Source of the DNA: Glycomyces sambucus
Lineage (GTDB): Bacteria > Actinomycetota > Actinomycetes > Mycobacteriales > Micromonosporaceae
Assembly (NCBI RefSeq): GCF_900102815.1
Contig: NZ_FNGF01000002.1
Coordinates: forward strand, 310,001-374,000
Length of the DNA: 64,000 nt
Direction of reading: 5' to 3'
Below, piece after piece: positions 43,654 through 53,242 of the stretch. The translations under genes were made by a program, and so were the position numbers. Positions within the stretch are counted from its first letter, which is position 1. The number at the start of each line of letters is the position of its first letter. A model generated the notes under the pieces. It was not told where the DNA came from and searched no databases. It saw nothing but the letters and a program-made list of their open reading frames with translations.

Positions 43654-44742
43654 TCAGCGGTCCAGGAGTTCGGCCATCCAGTCGGCGGCGACGAGCGGGT
43701 AGTCCTCGGCGCTGCTGCTGGAGCACCGGTCGATGCGGTCGGCCTCGCAGGTGCGCACATCGACGGCGACCGCGGTGCGCAGCGGCTGCGGATCAGCGCT
43801 CGCGGCGTTGAACTGGGCCCACCGGGCGAAGGGCACCGGCCCGGGGTCGGTGAACGGCAGGATCGCGACGGCGTCGTGGAGCAGGTCGGCGCCGACCGGG
43901 ATACAGGCGGGCAGCAGGAGCCGGTCCTCGGCCGGGTACGCGGGCGCGGCGGCCGGCACGGTCTCGGCGGCGCGGGTGTGCTCGTCCGGGTCGGCGTAGC
44001 GGTCGGTGAGGTGGAGGTCGTCCAGGCGCAGCATGAGACCGGGTGCGGTGGCGCACTCGGGCGGCGGGGCGTGCTGGGGCCACCACGAGTTCGGGCCCCA
44101 CAGACCCGAGTCGTAGGCGTTCCCGGTGTCGGACCCCAGACCGAAGTAGTCGACCAGGGGCTCCCGCGGCGCGTCGCCGGCCGGGTCGAGGTTCGCGGTC
44201 TGGGTGATGAAGAGGTGGTCGGGCCGCCAGCGATCCGCCTCCTCCTCGCCGAGGAACGCCGCTCCAGGAGGCTCGTGCCGGTCGCCGCGCACGCACGACT
44301 GGAGGAGCGCGGGCCCGTCGCCCGTGGTCAGGCGCGCGTTCAGGCAGTGCGGCCCGCCCTCGGTCAGGGTGTCGGCGGCGACCGCGAGACGCACCCCGGA
44401 CCCGAGGCCGTCCTCGTAGGTCTCGACGCGGACCGCCGTCACCGCGAGACCGGGCTCCCACACCAGGTCGAGGACCGCGGCGCCGGCGGTGAGGCGCGCC
44501 GTGCGCGCGACCGCGAGGTCGTCGATGCCGTCGGCCAGTGCGGCCGGGTCGGCCGCCGCGGGCGCGGCGGCGAGGTCGGCGGCATCCCAGTCGGTGCGGT
44601 CGGTGGAGGCCGGGGCGACCCCGAGGGCGGCGTCCCGCAGGTCGCCCCAGAACACGGCGGCCAGCGCGAGGAGAGCGGCCGAGAGCAGGACGATCCATCT
44701 GGCGCGCAACGGGAACCGGGCCGAGGTCAGGAGCGGGGGCAC
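43654..44742 (-). CDS. Hypothetical membrane-anchored protein
   Basis: A 362-residue protein with one N-terminal hydrophobic helix (WIVLLSAALLALAAVFWGDL, about 15-34) and a large Pro/Ala/Asp-rich exterior part with several cysteines. GTG 44742 is supported by TAGGCT (44755-44750) seven bases upstream, which implies a leaderless message; the frame continues upstream but without protein-like content. I do not recognise a family. Probably an extracytoplasmic anchored protein. Confidence 0.65.
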   Translation of the reverse strand: MPPLLTSARFPLRARWIVLLSAALLALAAVFWGDLRDAALGVAPASTDRTDWDAADLAAAPAAADPAALADGIDDLAVARTARLTAGAAVLDLVWEPGLAVTAVRVETYEDGLGSGVRLAVAADTLTEGGPHCLNARLTTGDGPALLQSCVRGDRHEPPGAAFLGEEEADRWRPDHLFITQTANLDPAGDAPREPLVDYFGLGSDTGNAYDSGLWGPNSWWPQHAPPPECATAPGLMLRLDDLHLTDRYADPDEHTRAAETVPAAAPAYPAEDRLLLPACIPVGADLLHDAVAILPFTDPGPVPFARWAQFNAASADPQPLRTAVAVDVRTCEADRIDRCSSSSAEDYPLVAADWMAELLDR

Positions 44743-44986
44743 GCAAGGGAGCCTACCGGCGCGCCGGCCCCGGCGGGGTGCAGCGGGTTCGGGCCGCCGT
44801 GCCGAGGAGCGGGGCGGCCCGCGCGTTCGACGGGCAGGCCCCGGTCTCGCCGCCGCGGTGCCCGCGCTCGTTCCGGCCGGCGCGGTCGCCGAGGACCCGC
44901 GGTGCCCGCGGACGCCGACCGCGCGGTCGAAGACCGGCACGACCCGGCGTTCCGCGAAGGCACCGCAGTGCCGCAACGGACCCGAC

Positions 44987-47479
44987 TCAGGGCCGGTCGG
45001 AGAAGTCCTGTACCGCCATGACCACGGTGCCGGTCTCGTCGGAGGCGTCGAGGTCGACGGTGAAGACCATCGCCCAGTCGCGGTCGCCGGCCGGGTCGTC
45101 GATGGTCTGGCGGACCGTCCAGGTGCGGCCGTCCTTGGCGATGTCGAGGAAGCCGGCGCCGCGGGCGTCGCCGGTGGTGCCGATGTCGTCGTGCGCGGCG
45201 AAATAGGTCTCCAGGGCCGTGTCCCAGCGCGACACCGGCCAGCCGGTGTCGAGGGCGGCGAGGGCTTCGGGGCGGTCGGCGGCGGCGAGTTCGACGTGGC
45301 GGAACGCGGCGTTGCGCACCGCGATCGTGAACGCCCGCTCGTTGTCGGTGAACGCCCGCGCCGGCCGACCCGTGTCCAGGTCCCCGTCGTCGTCGGCCGG
45401 GTTCGTCAACTGCTCCCACTCGTTGATGAGCGAGGAGTCGGTCTGGCGGATCGTCTCGCCCAGCCACGCCGTCAGGTCATCGAGTTCGGCCCCGCCGGTG
45501 TCCTCGGGCAGGGTCTGCACCAGCGCCTTGTACGCGCTGGAGAGGTAGCGCAGCAGCAGGCCCTCGGCGCGCGGGAGCCCGTACAGGGCGATGTACTCCC
45601 CGAAGCTCATGCGGCCCTCCCAGATCTCGCGGAGGATCGACTTCGGTTCGAGCTGGTAGTCCGCGGCCCACGGGTGGCTCGCCTTGTACGCCCCGAACGC
45701 CTCCTCCAGCAGCTCGGCGAGCGGCTTGGGGTAGTCGACCTCGGCGTCCTCGAGCTGGTTCATGCGGTCGTAGTAGTCGAGCCCGTCGGCCTTCATCGCG
45801 TTGATCGCCTCGCCCTTGGCCTTGCTGCGCTGGGCGGCCAGGATCTGCCCCGGGCCCTCCAGGGTCGCCTCCACGATCGACACGACGTCCATCGCGTACT
45901 CGTCGGACTCCGCGTCGAGGAGCTCCAGGGCCGCCAGCGCGAACGGGGCGAGCGGCTGGTTGAGCGCGAAGTGGTCGGGCAGGTCCACGGTGAGCTTCAC
46001 GGTGCCGCCGTCGATGACGATGATCCCGGCGTCGCGCAGGGTCCGGGCGATGGTGAGGGCGGTGCGGGCCATCTTCAACTGGGTGGGGCGGTCGGCGTGG
46101 GAGTCCTCGATGAGGGTGCGCACGTGGTTGAACGTGTCGCCGCCGCGGCCCAGGAGGTTGATGAGCATCGCGTGCGTCATGCGCATGCGAGACGTCAAGG
46201 GCTCGGGGGCGGCCTCGGACAGGCCGGTGAACGTCTCCTCGGACCAGCCGACGAAGCCCTCGGGGGGCTTCTTCTTCGCCATCTTCTTGCGCTTCTTGGG
46301 GTCGAGGCCGAACTTCTGCATGGCCTTCTCGTTCTCGATCACGTGCTCGGGGGCCTGGCAGACCACGAACCCCTCGGTGTCGAACCCGGCCCGGCCGGCG
46401 CGGCCGGCGATCTGGTGGAACTCACGGGCGCGCAGGCGGCGGGTGCGGCGCCCGTCGTACTTCGTCAGGCCCGTGAAGACCACGGTGCGGATCGGGACGT
46501 TGATGCCGACGCCGAGCGTGTCGGTGCCGCAGATGATCTTGAGCAGGCCCTGCTGGGCGAGGCGCTCGACCAGGCGCCGGTACTTGGGGAGCATCCCGGC
46601 GTGGTGGACGCCGATGCCAGCGCGCACCAGGCGGGCGAGGGTCTGCCCGAACTTCGTGGTGAACCGGAACCCGCCCAGGGCGGCCGAGATCGCGGCCTTC
46701 CGCTCCTTGTCGACGAGGTTGAGCGAGGCGAGGGCCTGCGCGGTCTCCAACGCGGCGGCCTGCGTGAAGTGCACGATATAAGCGGGTGCCTGCTCATTGC
46801 GGACGAGGATCTCCACGGTCTCGTGCAGGGGGGTCTTGCGGTAGTCGTAGTGGAGGGGGACGGGCCGGGTCGCGGAGGCGACCAGGGCGGTCTCGCGGCC
46901 GGTGCGGCGGGTCAGGTCCTGTTCGAAGAACGCCGTGTCGCCGAGGGTCGCGGACATGAGCGTGAACTGGGCGCGGTGCAGCTCCAGGAGCGGGACCTGC
47001 CAGGCCCAGCCGCGGTCGGGTTCGGCGTAGAAGTGGAACTCGTCGGCGACCACCGAGTCGCAGTCCAGGGCCGCGCCCTCGCGCAGGGCGAGGTTGGCGA
47101 GGATCTCGGCGGTGCAGCAGATGAGGGGCGCGTCGGGGTTGACGGCGGCGTCGCCGGTGAGCATGCCGACGTTCTCGTGCCCGAACTGCTCGCACAGCTC
47201 GAAGAACTTCTCCGACACCAGGGCCTTGATCGGCGCGGTGTAGAACGAGGTCCGCTGGTTGGCGAGCGCGTTGAAGTGCGCGGCGGCGGCGATGAGCGAC
47301 TTGCCCGACCCGGTGGGGGTGGCCACGACGACGTTCTGGCCGGTGCAGATCGCCAGGAGCGCCTCCTCCTGGTGCTCGTACAGGACGATCCCGGCGTCCT
47401 CGGCCCACTGGGCGAAGGCGGCGTACACGTCGTCGGGTTCGGGTCGGTCGGTCCCGGGCAGGTAGTCGATGAGGCTCAC
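44987..47479 (-). CDS. Ski2-like DEAD/DEAH RNA helicase with DUF3516 C-terminus
   Basis: About 830 residues. Helicase motifs in order: Q-like YEHQEEALLA, Walker A ATPTGSGKS, Ia APIKALVSEK, GD, II DEFHFYAE, III SAT, IV-V HHAGMLPKYRR and CGTDTLGVGINVP, VI QIAGRAGRAGFD. A basic insert KKRKKMAKKK follows. The C-terminal half is the actinobacterial DUF3516 region. It probably unwinds RNA in decay or ribosome maturation. The start is GTG 47479 or TTG 47488; neither has a ribosome site. Confidence 0.93.
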   Translation of the reverse strand: MSLIDYLPGTDRPEPDDVYAAFAQWAEDAGIVLYEHQEEALLAICTGQNVVVATPTGSGKSLIAAAAHFNALANQRTSFYTAPIKALVSEKFFELCEQFGHENVGMLTGDAAVNPDAPLICCTAEILANLALREGAALDCDSVVADEFHFYAEPDRGWAWQVPLLELHRAQFTLMSATLGDTAFFEQDLTRRTGRETALVASATRPVPLHYDYRKTPLHETVEILVRNEQAPAYIVHFTQAAALETAQALASLNLVDKERKAAISAALGGFRFTTKFGQTLARLVRAGIGVHHAGMLPKYRRLVERLAQQGLLKIICGTDTLGVGINVPIRTVVFTGLTKYDGRRTRRLRAREFHQIAGRAGRAGFDTEGFVVCQAPEHVIENEKAMQKFGLDPKKRKKMAKKKPPEGFVGWSEETFTGLSEAAPEPLTSRMRMTHAMLINLLGRGGDTFNHVRTLIEDSHADRPTQLKMARTALTIARTLRDAGIIVIDGGTVKLTVDLPDHFALNQPLAPFALAALELLDAESDEYAMDVVSIVEATLEGPGQILAAQRSKAKGEAINAMKADGLDYYDRMNQLEDAEVDYPKPLAELLEEAFGAYKASHPWAADYQLEPKSILREIWEGRMSFGEYIALYGLPRAEGLLLRYLSSAYKALVQTLPEDTGGAELDDLTAWLGETIRQTDSSLINEWEQLTNPADDDGDLDTGRPARAFTDNERAFTIAVRNAAFRHVELAAADRPEALAALDTGWPVSRWDTALETYFAAHDDIGTTGDARGAGFLDIAKDGRTWTVRQTIDDPAGDRDWAMVFTVDLDASDETGTVVMAVQDFSDRP

Positions 47480-47527
47480 GCGTACCAATGGTGCCCGCCC
47501 GCCCGGGGCGGCCGCCAGCGGGCCCCG

Positions 47528-48328
47528 CTAGTGGTCGTAGGTGACCAGGACCGGGGCGTGGTCGGACCAGCGCTGATCGTGGGTGGCGGCCCGGTCGACC
47601 CACGCCTTCGTGGCCGTGGCGGCGAGTCCGGCGGTGGCCACGTGCAGGTCGATGCGCCAGCCGGCGTCGTTGTCGAAGGCCCGGCCCCGGTAGGACCACC
47701 ACGAGTAGGGGCCGTCGACGCCCGGGTGCAGGGCCCGCACCACGTCGACGAACCCGCGGGGCCCGTACACGTCGGTGAGCCAGGCGCGCTCCTGGGGCAG
47801 GAACCCGGCGGTCTTGCGGTTCGCCCGCCAGTTCTTCAGGTCCGGTTCGGCGTGGGCGATGTTCCAGTCCCCGCACACCAGGTACTCCCGGCCCTCGCCG
47901 GCGGCGGTCTTGGCGGCGTCAACGAGGTAGTCGGCGAACGCGGCCATGAACCGCTCCTTCTCCTCCTGCCGGGGCGTCTCGGCCTCACCGGAGGGCAGGT
48001 ACAGGGACGCGACCGTCAACCCCGGGAGGTCGACCTCGGCGTAGCGTCCGGCGCCGTCGAACTCGGTCGACCCGAACCCGATCCGCGACGCCTCCGGCGC
48101 CTCGCGGGTGAGGACCGCCACGCCCGCGCGGCCCTTCGCCGTCAGCGAGGGGGCGACGAGCCAGTGCCAGCCTCCCGCCGCGGCCACGTCCGCGGGGACC
48201 TGCGACTCGTCGGCGCGGACCTCCTGGAGCAGCACCACGTCCGCTTCCACGTTCGCGAGCCAGTCGACCAGGCCCTTCTTGGCGGCGGCCCGGACTCCGT
48301 TGACGTTGGCGGTGGCGATGGTGCGCAT
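47528..48328 (-). CDS. Exodeoxyribonuclease III / AP endonuclease (first copy)
   Basis: A 266-residue EEP-fold nuclease. Catalytic landmarks: ATANVNG (Asn), LLQEV (metal Glu), GDWNIAH, WRIDLHVAT and SDHAPV with the final His. It cleaves at abasic sites and digests 3' ends in base-excision repair. TAGGGT (48341-48336) is seven bases before the ATG, suggesting a leaderless message. A second, clearly diverged paralogue lies 2.5 kb away at 50780. Confidence 0.92.
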   Translation of the reverse strand: MRTIATANVNGVRAAAKKGLVDWLANVEADVVLLQEVRADESQVPADVAAAGGWHWLVAPSLTAKGRAGVAVLTREAPEASRIGFGSTEFDGAGRYAEVDLPGLTVASLYLPSGEAETPRQEEKERFMAAFADYLVDAAKTAAGEGREYLVCGDWNIAHAEPDLKNWRANRKTAGFLPQERAWLTDVYGPRGFVDVVRALHPGVDGPYSWWSYRGRAFDNDAGWRIDLHVATAGLAATATKAWVDRAATHDQRWSDHAPVLVTYDH

Positions 48329-48441
48329 GCGCCCACCCTAACGCGCCCCGCCGACGCCCCCCGGCAGCGGCGCGAGGGCCGCGGCACGGACCGTGCGGGA
48401 CGGACCCGGACCGGACGCGAGGACCCCATAGACTACGGGGC

Positions 48442-50718
48442 ATGACACAGGTGGCGGGTCGGCGGCGAGTGCCCAGGGGCGGTTCACGGGTGCGCTGGGC
48501 CGTGGCCGGCCTGGCCGCGGCGGCCGCGGCGCTGGCCCTGCCGCAGCCCGCCCAGGCCGCCGCCGAACCCGAGGCCGCCGGGATCGTCATCGTCGGCGTC
48601 CCCGGCCTGAAGTGGTCCGACATCGACCGGGCCGACACGCCGCACCTGTGGGACCTCGCCGACGAGGGCGCCTCCGCGGCGATGAGCGTGCGCACCCTCG
48701 GGTCGTGGACGTGCCCCGAGGCCGGGTGGGTCAGCCTCGGCGCCGGCGAGCGCGCCGGCGGCGCCGCCCCCCGCGACGCCCAGTGCTCGGCCCAGTCCCA
48801 GCTCGAGGCCCCCGCCGGCACCGGCGACGGCTGGACCGTCGAAGGCTGGGACGCCTTCGTGGAGGCCAACAGCGCCTTCAACTACGGGGCCCGCCTGGGG
48901 TCCCTCGCCGACGCGCTCGCCGAGGCCGCCCTCCAGCAGGAGACCGCCGCCGCCGAGGCCGAAGCCGACGGCGAACCCGCCCCCGAACCGAACCCGGGCT
49001 CGTGCGTCGCCGCGATCGGCGACGGCGCCGCGCTCGCCGCGGCCGACACCGAGGGCCGCATCGCCTACTGGGCGCCGGGCCTGGAGTCCCTGCCGGACGC
49101 CATGGACGCCTGCGACGTCGTCATCGTCGACCCCGGTGTCGTCGTCGGCGACACCGCCGACCGCGCCCCCGACACCGGCACCGACTACGACCAGCTCGGC
49201 GAGGACGACACCGAGGTCGGCACCGAGGAGACCAGCGGCGCCGAGGACGCCGGGGAGATCACCCCCGACACCGACCCCGTCCGCACCGCCGCCGCCCGCG
49301 ACGCCGACACCGCCGTCGGGGCCGTCCGCGACGCCCTGCCCGAGGACTGGCGGCTCATCGTCGCCGGCGTCAGCGACGCCGCCGCCCCCTCCTCGCTCCA
49401 CCCCGTCCTCTATACCGGGCCCGGGGTCGAGGCCGGCGAACTCACCTCCTCCACCACCGGCCGCGACGGGTACATCCAGCTCACCGACCTGACCGCGACG
49501 GCGCTCGCCGTCGTCGGCGCCGACATCCCCGCCACCGTCGCCGGCGCGCCCGTCACCGTCCGCCCCGACCCCGGGCACACCGCGGCCGGCGCCGTCGCCA
49601 AGGGCACCGACGAGACCGCCGCCGCCGCCGCGGTCGCCGACGTCTCCCCCTACTTCTACTGGACGCTCTCGTTCGTCGGCGTCGCCGCGATGCTCACCGC
49701 CGCCCACTACGCCGCCGGACGTGACCGCTTCCGGCGCACCGCCCGCACCGTGTGCCTGGCGTTCTCCACGGTCCCGGTCGCCGGAGTCGCCGCCGGCATC
49801 CCCCCGTGGTGGCGCGCCGACCACCCCAAGCTCGCGTTCTGGGCCCTCATCGCCGCCGGCATGATCGTCCTCACCACGGCCGTGTCCCTCCCGTGGACCC
49901 GCACCGGCGTCCGTCCGATCCTCCTCATCGCCGGGACCTGCGCCGGCCTCATCGCCGTCGACCAGATCTCCGGCGCCACCTGGCCCCTCCACACCCCCAT
50001 GGGCTACACCGCGCAGGCCGGGGCCCGCTTCACCGGCCTGGGCAACTACGCCTTCAGCGTCTTCGCCGCCGCCGTCATCCTCCTGGTGTGCTTCATCCCC
50101 TGGCGGGGCCGCACCCGCGTGTGGGGGCCCCTCGCCATCGGCGTGTGCGCCGTCGTCATCGTCGGCGCCCCCATGCTCGGGCGCGACATGGGCGGCACCC
50201 TCACCCTCGTCGCCGCCGGGATCCTCTGCTGCCTGAAACTGTGGGGCCGGCGCCTGTCCATCGGCTCGGTCGCCCTCGCCGGCGGCATCGCCTTCACCGT
50301 GTTCGCCGTCGGCGGCGTCCTCGACTACCTGCGCCCCGAAGAGGACCAGACCCACCTGGGCCGGTTCGTCGGCTCCGTCCTCGACGGCTCCGCGCAGCTC
50401 ATCCTCATCCGCAAGGCCCGCGCCGCCCTCGGCACCATCGACGAGTCCATGGCGTTCATCTCCTTCGCCGCACTCCTGGCCGCCGTCCTCATCTGGCGCA
50501 CCCGCGCCCCCGTCCGCACCGACCCCGTCGCCGCCGCCGTCGTCGGCCTCACCACCGTCGCCGTCATCGGCGGCCTCGTCAACGACTCCGGGATGGCCAT
50601 CCCCGGCTTCACCGCCGCCCTCGGCTTCGGCCTCCTCGCCGCCGCCGTCGGCCCCCGCCCCGACACCACCGCCGCCCCCGCCCCGGCAACGGTGACGAAA
50701 GCCCCAGCGGCGACCTGA
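48442..50718 (+). CDS. Large membrane protein with extracytoplasmic phosphatase-like domain
   Basis: 758 residues. The signal sequence spans about 19-42, followed by an exterior domain (about 45-400). Its pattern VIVGVPGLKWSDIDRADTPHLWDLADEGA recalls the alkaline-phosphatase/sulfatase superfamily but lacks an evident nucleophile and full metal set. An acidic stretch (EDDTEVGTEETSGAED) interrupts it. About ten membrane helices fill 405-740. Leaderless: TAGACT ends seven bases before ATG 48442. Similar proteins occur across actinobacteria without assigned function. Flanked by the two exonuclease III genes. Confidence 0.75.
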   Translation: MTQVAGRRRVPRGGSRVRWAVAGLAAAAAALALPQPAQAAAEPEAAGIVIVGVPGLKWSDIDRADTPHLWDLADEGASAAMSVRTLGSWTCPEAGWVSLGAGERAGGAAPRDAQCSAQSQLEAPAGTGDGWTVEGWDAFVEANSAFNYGARLGSLADALAEAALQQETAAAEAEADGEPAPEPNPGSCVAAIGDGAALAAADTEGRIAYWAPGLESLPDAMDACDVVIVDPGVVVGDTADRAPDTGTDYDQLGEDDTEVGTEETSGAEDAGEITPDTDPVRTAAARDADTAVGAVRDALPEDWRLIVAGVSDAAAPSSLHPVLYTGPGVEAGELTSSTTGRDGYIQLTDLTATALAVVGADIPATVAGAPVTVRPDPGHTAAGAVAKGTDETAAAAAVADVSPYFYWTLSFVGVAAMLTAAHYAAGRDRFRRTARTVCLAFSTVPVAGVAAGIPPWWRADHPKLAFWALIAAGMIVLTTAVSLPWTRTGVRPILLIAGTCAGLIAVDQISGATWPLHTPMGYTAQAGARFTGLGNYAFSVFAAAVILLVCFIPWRGRTRVWGPLAIGVCAVVIVGAPMLGRDMGGTLTLVAAGILCCLKLWGRRLSIGSVALAGGIAFTVFAVGGVLDYLRPEEDQTHLGRFVGSVLDGSAQLILIRKARAALGTIDESMAFISFAALLAAVLIWRTRAPVRTDPVAAAVVGLTTVAVIGGLVNDSGMAIPGFTAALGFGLLAAAVGPRPDTTAAPAPATVTKAPAAT

Positions 50719-50779
50719 ACCGCACCCGCGCACCCCCGGTCCGCCCGATCACGCACCGCAGCCAGGTAGGGTGAGGCGC

Positions 50780-51559
50780 ATGCGCGTGGCCACCTGGAAC
50801 ATCAACTCGCTCAAAGCCCGCCTCGAGCGGGTCCTGGCCTGGCTCGCCGCGGCCGAACCCGACGTCGTGTGCCTCCAAGAGCTCAAATGCGCCACCGCCG
50901 ACGTCCCCGTCGAGGCGTTCACCGCCGCCGGGTACGAGACCGCCGCCTGGGGCACCGGCCGCTGGAACGGCGTCGCGATCCTCTCCCGCGTCGGCCTGAC
51001 CGACGTCCGCCAGGGCATCGCCGGCCAGCCCGATTTCGCCGACGAGACCGAGGCGCGCGCCCTCACCGCCACCTGCGGGCCCGTCCGCGTCCAGACCCTC
51101 TACATCCCCAACGGCCGCGACACCGCCGACCCGCACTTCCCGTACAAGCTCGCGTTCCTCCAGGCCCTCGCCGCCGACGCCGCGACCGACGCCGCCGGGG
51201 ACCTCCCCTTCGCCGCCATGGGCGACTACAACATCTGCCCCACCGACGACGACATCTGGGACGTCGAGGAGTGGACCGGCACCACCCACGTCACCACCGA
51301 CGAACGCGACGCCCTCACCGCCGTCAAGGCCGCCGGCCTCGCCGACGTCTTCCCCCGCGCCCTCAAATACGACCAGCCGTTCACGTTCTGGGACTACCGC
51401 AACCTCGACTTCCCCAAGAACCGCGGCCTGCGCATCGACCTCGCGCTCGCCAACCCCGCGTTCGCCGCCGCCGTCACCGACGCCTACGTCGACCGCAACG
51501 AACGCAAAGGCAAGGGCGCCTCCGACCACGCACCCCTCGTGATCGACCTCGACCTGTAA
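50780..51559 (+). CDS. xthA: Exodeoxyribonuclease III (second copy)
   Basis: A 259-residue EEP nuclease beginning MRVATWNINSLKARL, the canonical XthA start. Other motifs: CLQELK (metal Glu), MGDYNICPTDDDIWD, LRIDLALAN and SDHAPLVIDL. ATG 50780 is favoured because TAGGGT (50767-50772) ends seven bases before it; an in-frame GTG at 50771 is less likely. Role in base-excision repair; of the two paralogues this one looks closer to standard XthA. Confidence 0.93.
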   Translation: MRVATWNINSLKARLERVLAWLAAAEPDVVCLQELKCATADVPVEAFTAAGYETAAWGTGRWNGVAILSRVGLTDVRQGIAGQPDFADETEARALTATCGPVRVQTLYIPNGRDTADPHFPYKLAFLQALAADAATDAAGDLPFAAMGDYNICPTDDDIWDVEEWTGTTHVTTDERDALTAVKAAGLADVFPRALKYDQPFTFWDYRNLDFPKNRGLRIDLALANPAFAAAVTDAYVDRNERKGKGASDHAPLVIDLDL

Positions 51560-51627
51560 ACCTGCCGCGCGGCCACCCCACCGACCACGAGCCGCGCCCG
51601 ATCCGCCGGAAGGGCTGACCTCCACCC

Positions 51628-52590
51628 GTGCGACACAAGATCCTCTCCGTCCTCCTCCTCGTCGCGCTCCTCGCGCTCCTGCCCGCACCCGCGGCCGCCG
51701 AACCCGACGAGGAGACCCTCGAAGCCGACCTCACCGCCGCCATCGCCGCCGTCAACGACGCCCAAGCGGCCGTCGACGACGCCGACGCCCGCGCCGCCGA
51801 GCTCGCCGCCCAGATCACCGAGACCCAGGCGCGCCTGGCCGAACTCCAGACCGACCTCAACGACTACGCCCTCTACCTCCACACCGAAGGCGACCTCCAG
51901 CAGACCAACGCGATCCTCTCCTCCGAGGACACCCAGGACCTCATCGACGCCATGACCTTCACCGGGTTCCTCGGCCAGGAGCGCGCCGCCCTCCTCGCCG
52001 ACGCCGGCGAGATCCTCACCCAGCTCGAAGCCGAGCAGGCCGCCCACGCCGACACCGTCGCCGAAGCCGCCGCCGCCCTCGAGGACGCCGAGCAAGCCCA
52101 AGAGGACCTCGAAGAGCAGCTCGACGAACTGCGCGCCGAAGAGGCCGCCGGGCCCTCCGGCGACGGCGGCGCCCCCGGCGCCGGGGACTACAACGGCGGC
52201 GACGGCGGCTGCACCGAGGACGACCCCACCACCTCCGGGTGCCTCACCCCCCGCACCCTCAACATGTACTACGAGACCAAGGACGCCGGCTTCGACCACT
52301 ACGTGTCCTGCTACCGCTCCGGCGGCTCCGGCGAGCACCCCCTCGGCCGCGCCTGCGACTGGGCCGCCGACGCCTCCGGCTTCCAGGACGCCGACGCCTC
52401 CGGCGACGACAAGGCCTACGGCGACCAGCTCGCCGCCTGGTACGTCAACAACGCCGACGCCCTCGGCGTCGAGTACGTCATCTGGTACCGCCAGTTCTGG
52501 TCCTCCGGCGGCGGCTGGCGCTCCTACTCCGGGCAGGACGGCACCCCCGCCGGCGACCACACCAACCACGTCCACGTCTCCATGCAGTAG
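51628..52590 (+). CDS. Secreted coiled-coil protein with ARB_07466-like C-terminal domain
   Basis: 320 residues: a signal peptide (about 1-24), a long coiled coil (about 30-175, rich in Ala, Glu, Asp and Gln), a Gly-rich hinge, then a C-terminal domain from about 195. The latter has EHPLGRACDWA, AWYVNNADALGVEYVIWYRQFW and DHTNHVHVS, matching the ARB_07466-type domain related to D,D-peptidase folds. His and Asp residues could bind zinc. The layout (coiled coil plus wall-hydrolase-like domain) resembles RipA/NlpC regulators, so a role in cell-wall remodelling is plausible. Start GTG 51628. Confidence 0.8.
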   Translation: MRHKILSVLLLVALLALLPAPAAAEPDEETLEADLTAAIAAVNDAQAAVDDADARAAELAAQITETQARLAELQTDLNDYALYLHTEGDLQQTNAILSSEDTQDLIDAMTFTGFLGQERAALLADAGEILTQLEAEQAAHADTVAEAAAALEDAEQAQEDLEEQLDELRAEEAAGPSGDGGAPGAGDYNGGDGGCTEDDPTTSGCLTPRTLNMYYETKDAGFDHYVSCYRSGGSGEHPLGRACDWAADASGFQDADASGDDKAYGDQLAAWYVNNADALGVEYVIWYRQFWSSGGGWRSYSGQDGTPAGDHTNHVHVSMQ

Positions 52591-52603
52591 CGGGAAGGGC
52601 ACC

Positions 52604-53242
52604 ATGACCGACACCAGGCACCAGTACCTCGCCGCCGCCGCGACCGGCCTCGCGCTCGTCGCCGACGACGCCGTCGCCGACCAGTGGACCGAGCCCTCCG
52701 CCCTCGAAGGGTTCACCGTCGGCGGCCTCGCCGCCCACCTCGCCCAGCAGATCACCGCCGTCACCGCCGCCCTCGACGCCGACCACGACGGCAAACCCGT
52801 CACCGGCCTCCACGACCACTACCGGCAGGCCCCCTGGGTCGGCGCCGACATCGCCGGCGACTACAACACCGCCATCCGCGACGGCGGCGAACACGCCGCG
52901 CAGGCCGGGCACGCCGCGGTCCTCACCGCGACCTCCGCGGCCCTCCAGCGCCTCGCCGCCGAACTCCCGCTCCTGGCCCCCGCGCACACCACCGGGAACA
53001 CGCGCTGGCCGTACGCGATGCGCCTCGACCACTTCCTGACCACCCGGATCCTCGAACTCGTCGTCCACGCCGACGACCTCGCCTACTCCACCGGCCTGGA
53101 CACGCCCGGTTTCGACGACGAGGCGTTCGCGACCGCCGCCGCGCTCCTGGCGCACCTGGCGGCGGCCCGGCACGGGCAGGCCGCGCTCGTGCGGGCGCTG
53201 GCCCGCACCGAGCGGGCCCCGGGGTCGATCAGCGGCCTGTGA
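52604..53242 (+). CDS. MDMPI (maleylpyruvate isomerase N-terminal) domain protein
   Basis: 212 residues of the DinB/MDMPI four-helix type. The N-terminal pattern EPSALEGFTVGGLAAHLAQQ and the later RLDHFLTTRILELVVHADDL supply the histidines that bind a metal in mycothiol-dependent family members. The substrate is unknown. AAGGG precedes ATG 52604. The stop overlaps the next gene's start by one base, so they are coupled. Confidence 0.82.
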   Translation: MTDTRHQYLAAAATGLALVADDAVADQWTEPSALEGFTVGGLAAHLAQQITAVTAALDADHDGKPVTGLHDHYRQAPWVGADIAGDYNTAIRDGGEHAAQAGHAAVLTATSAALQRLAAELPLLAPAHTTGNTRWPYAMRLDHFLTTRILELVVHADDLAYSTGLDTPGFDDEAFATAAALLAHLAAARHGQAALVRALARTERAPGSISGL

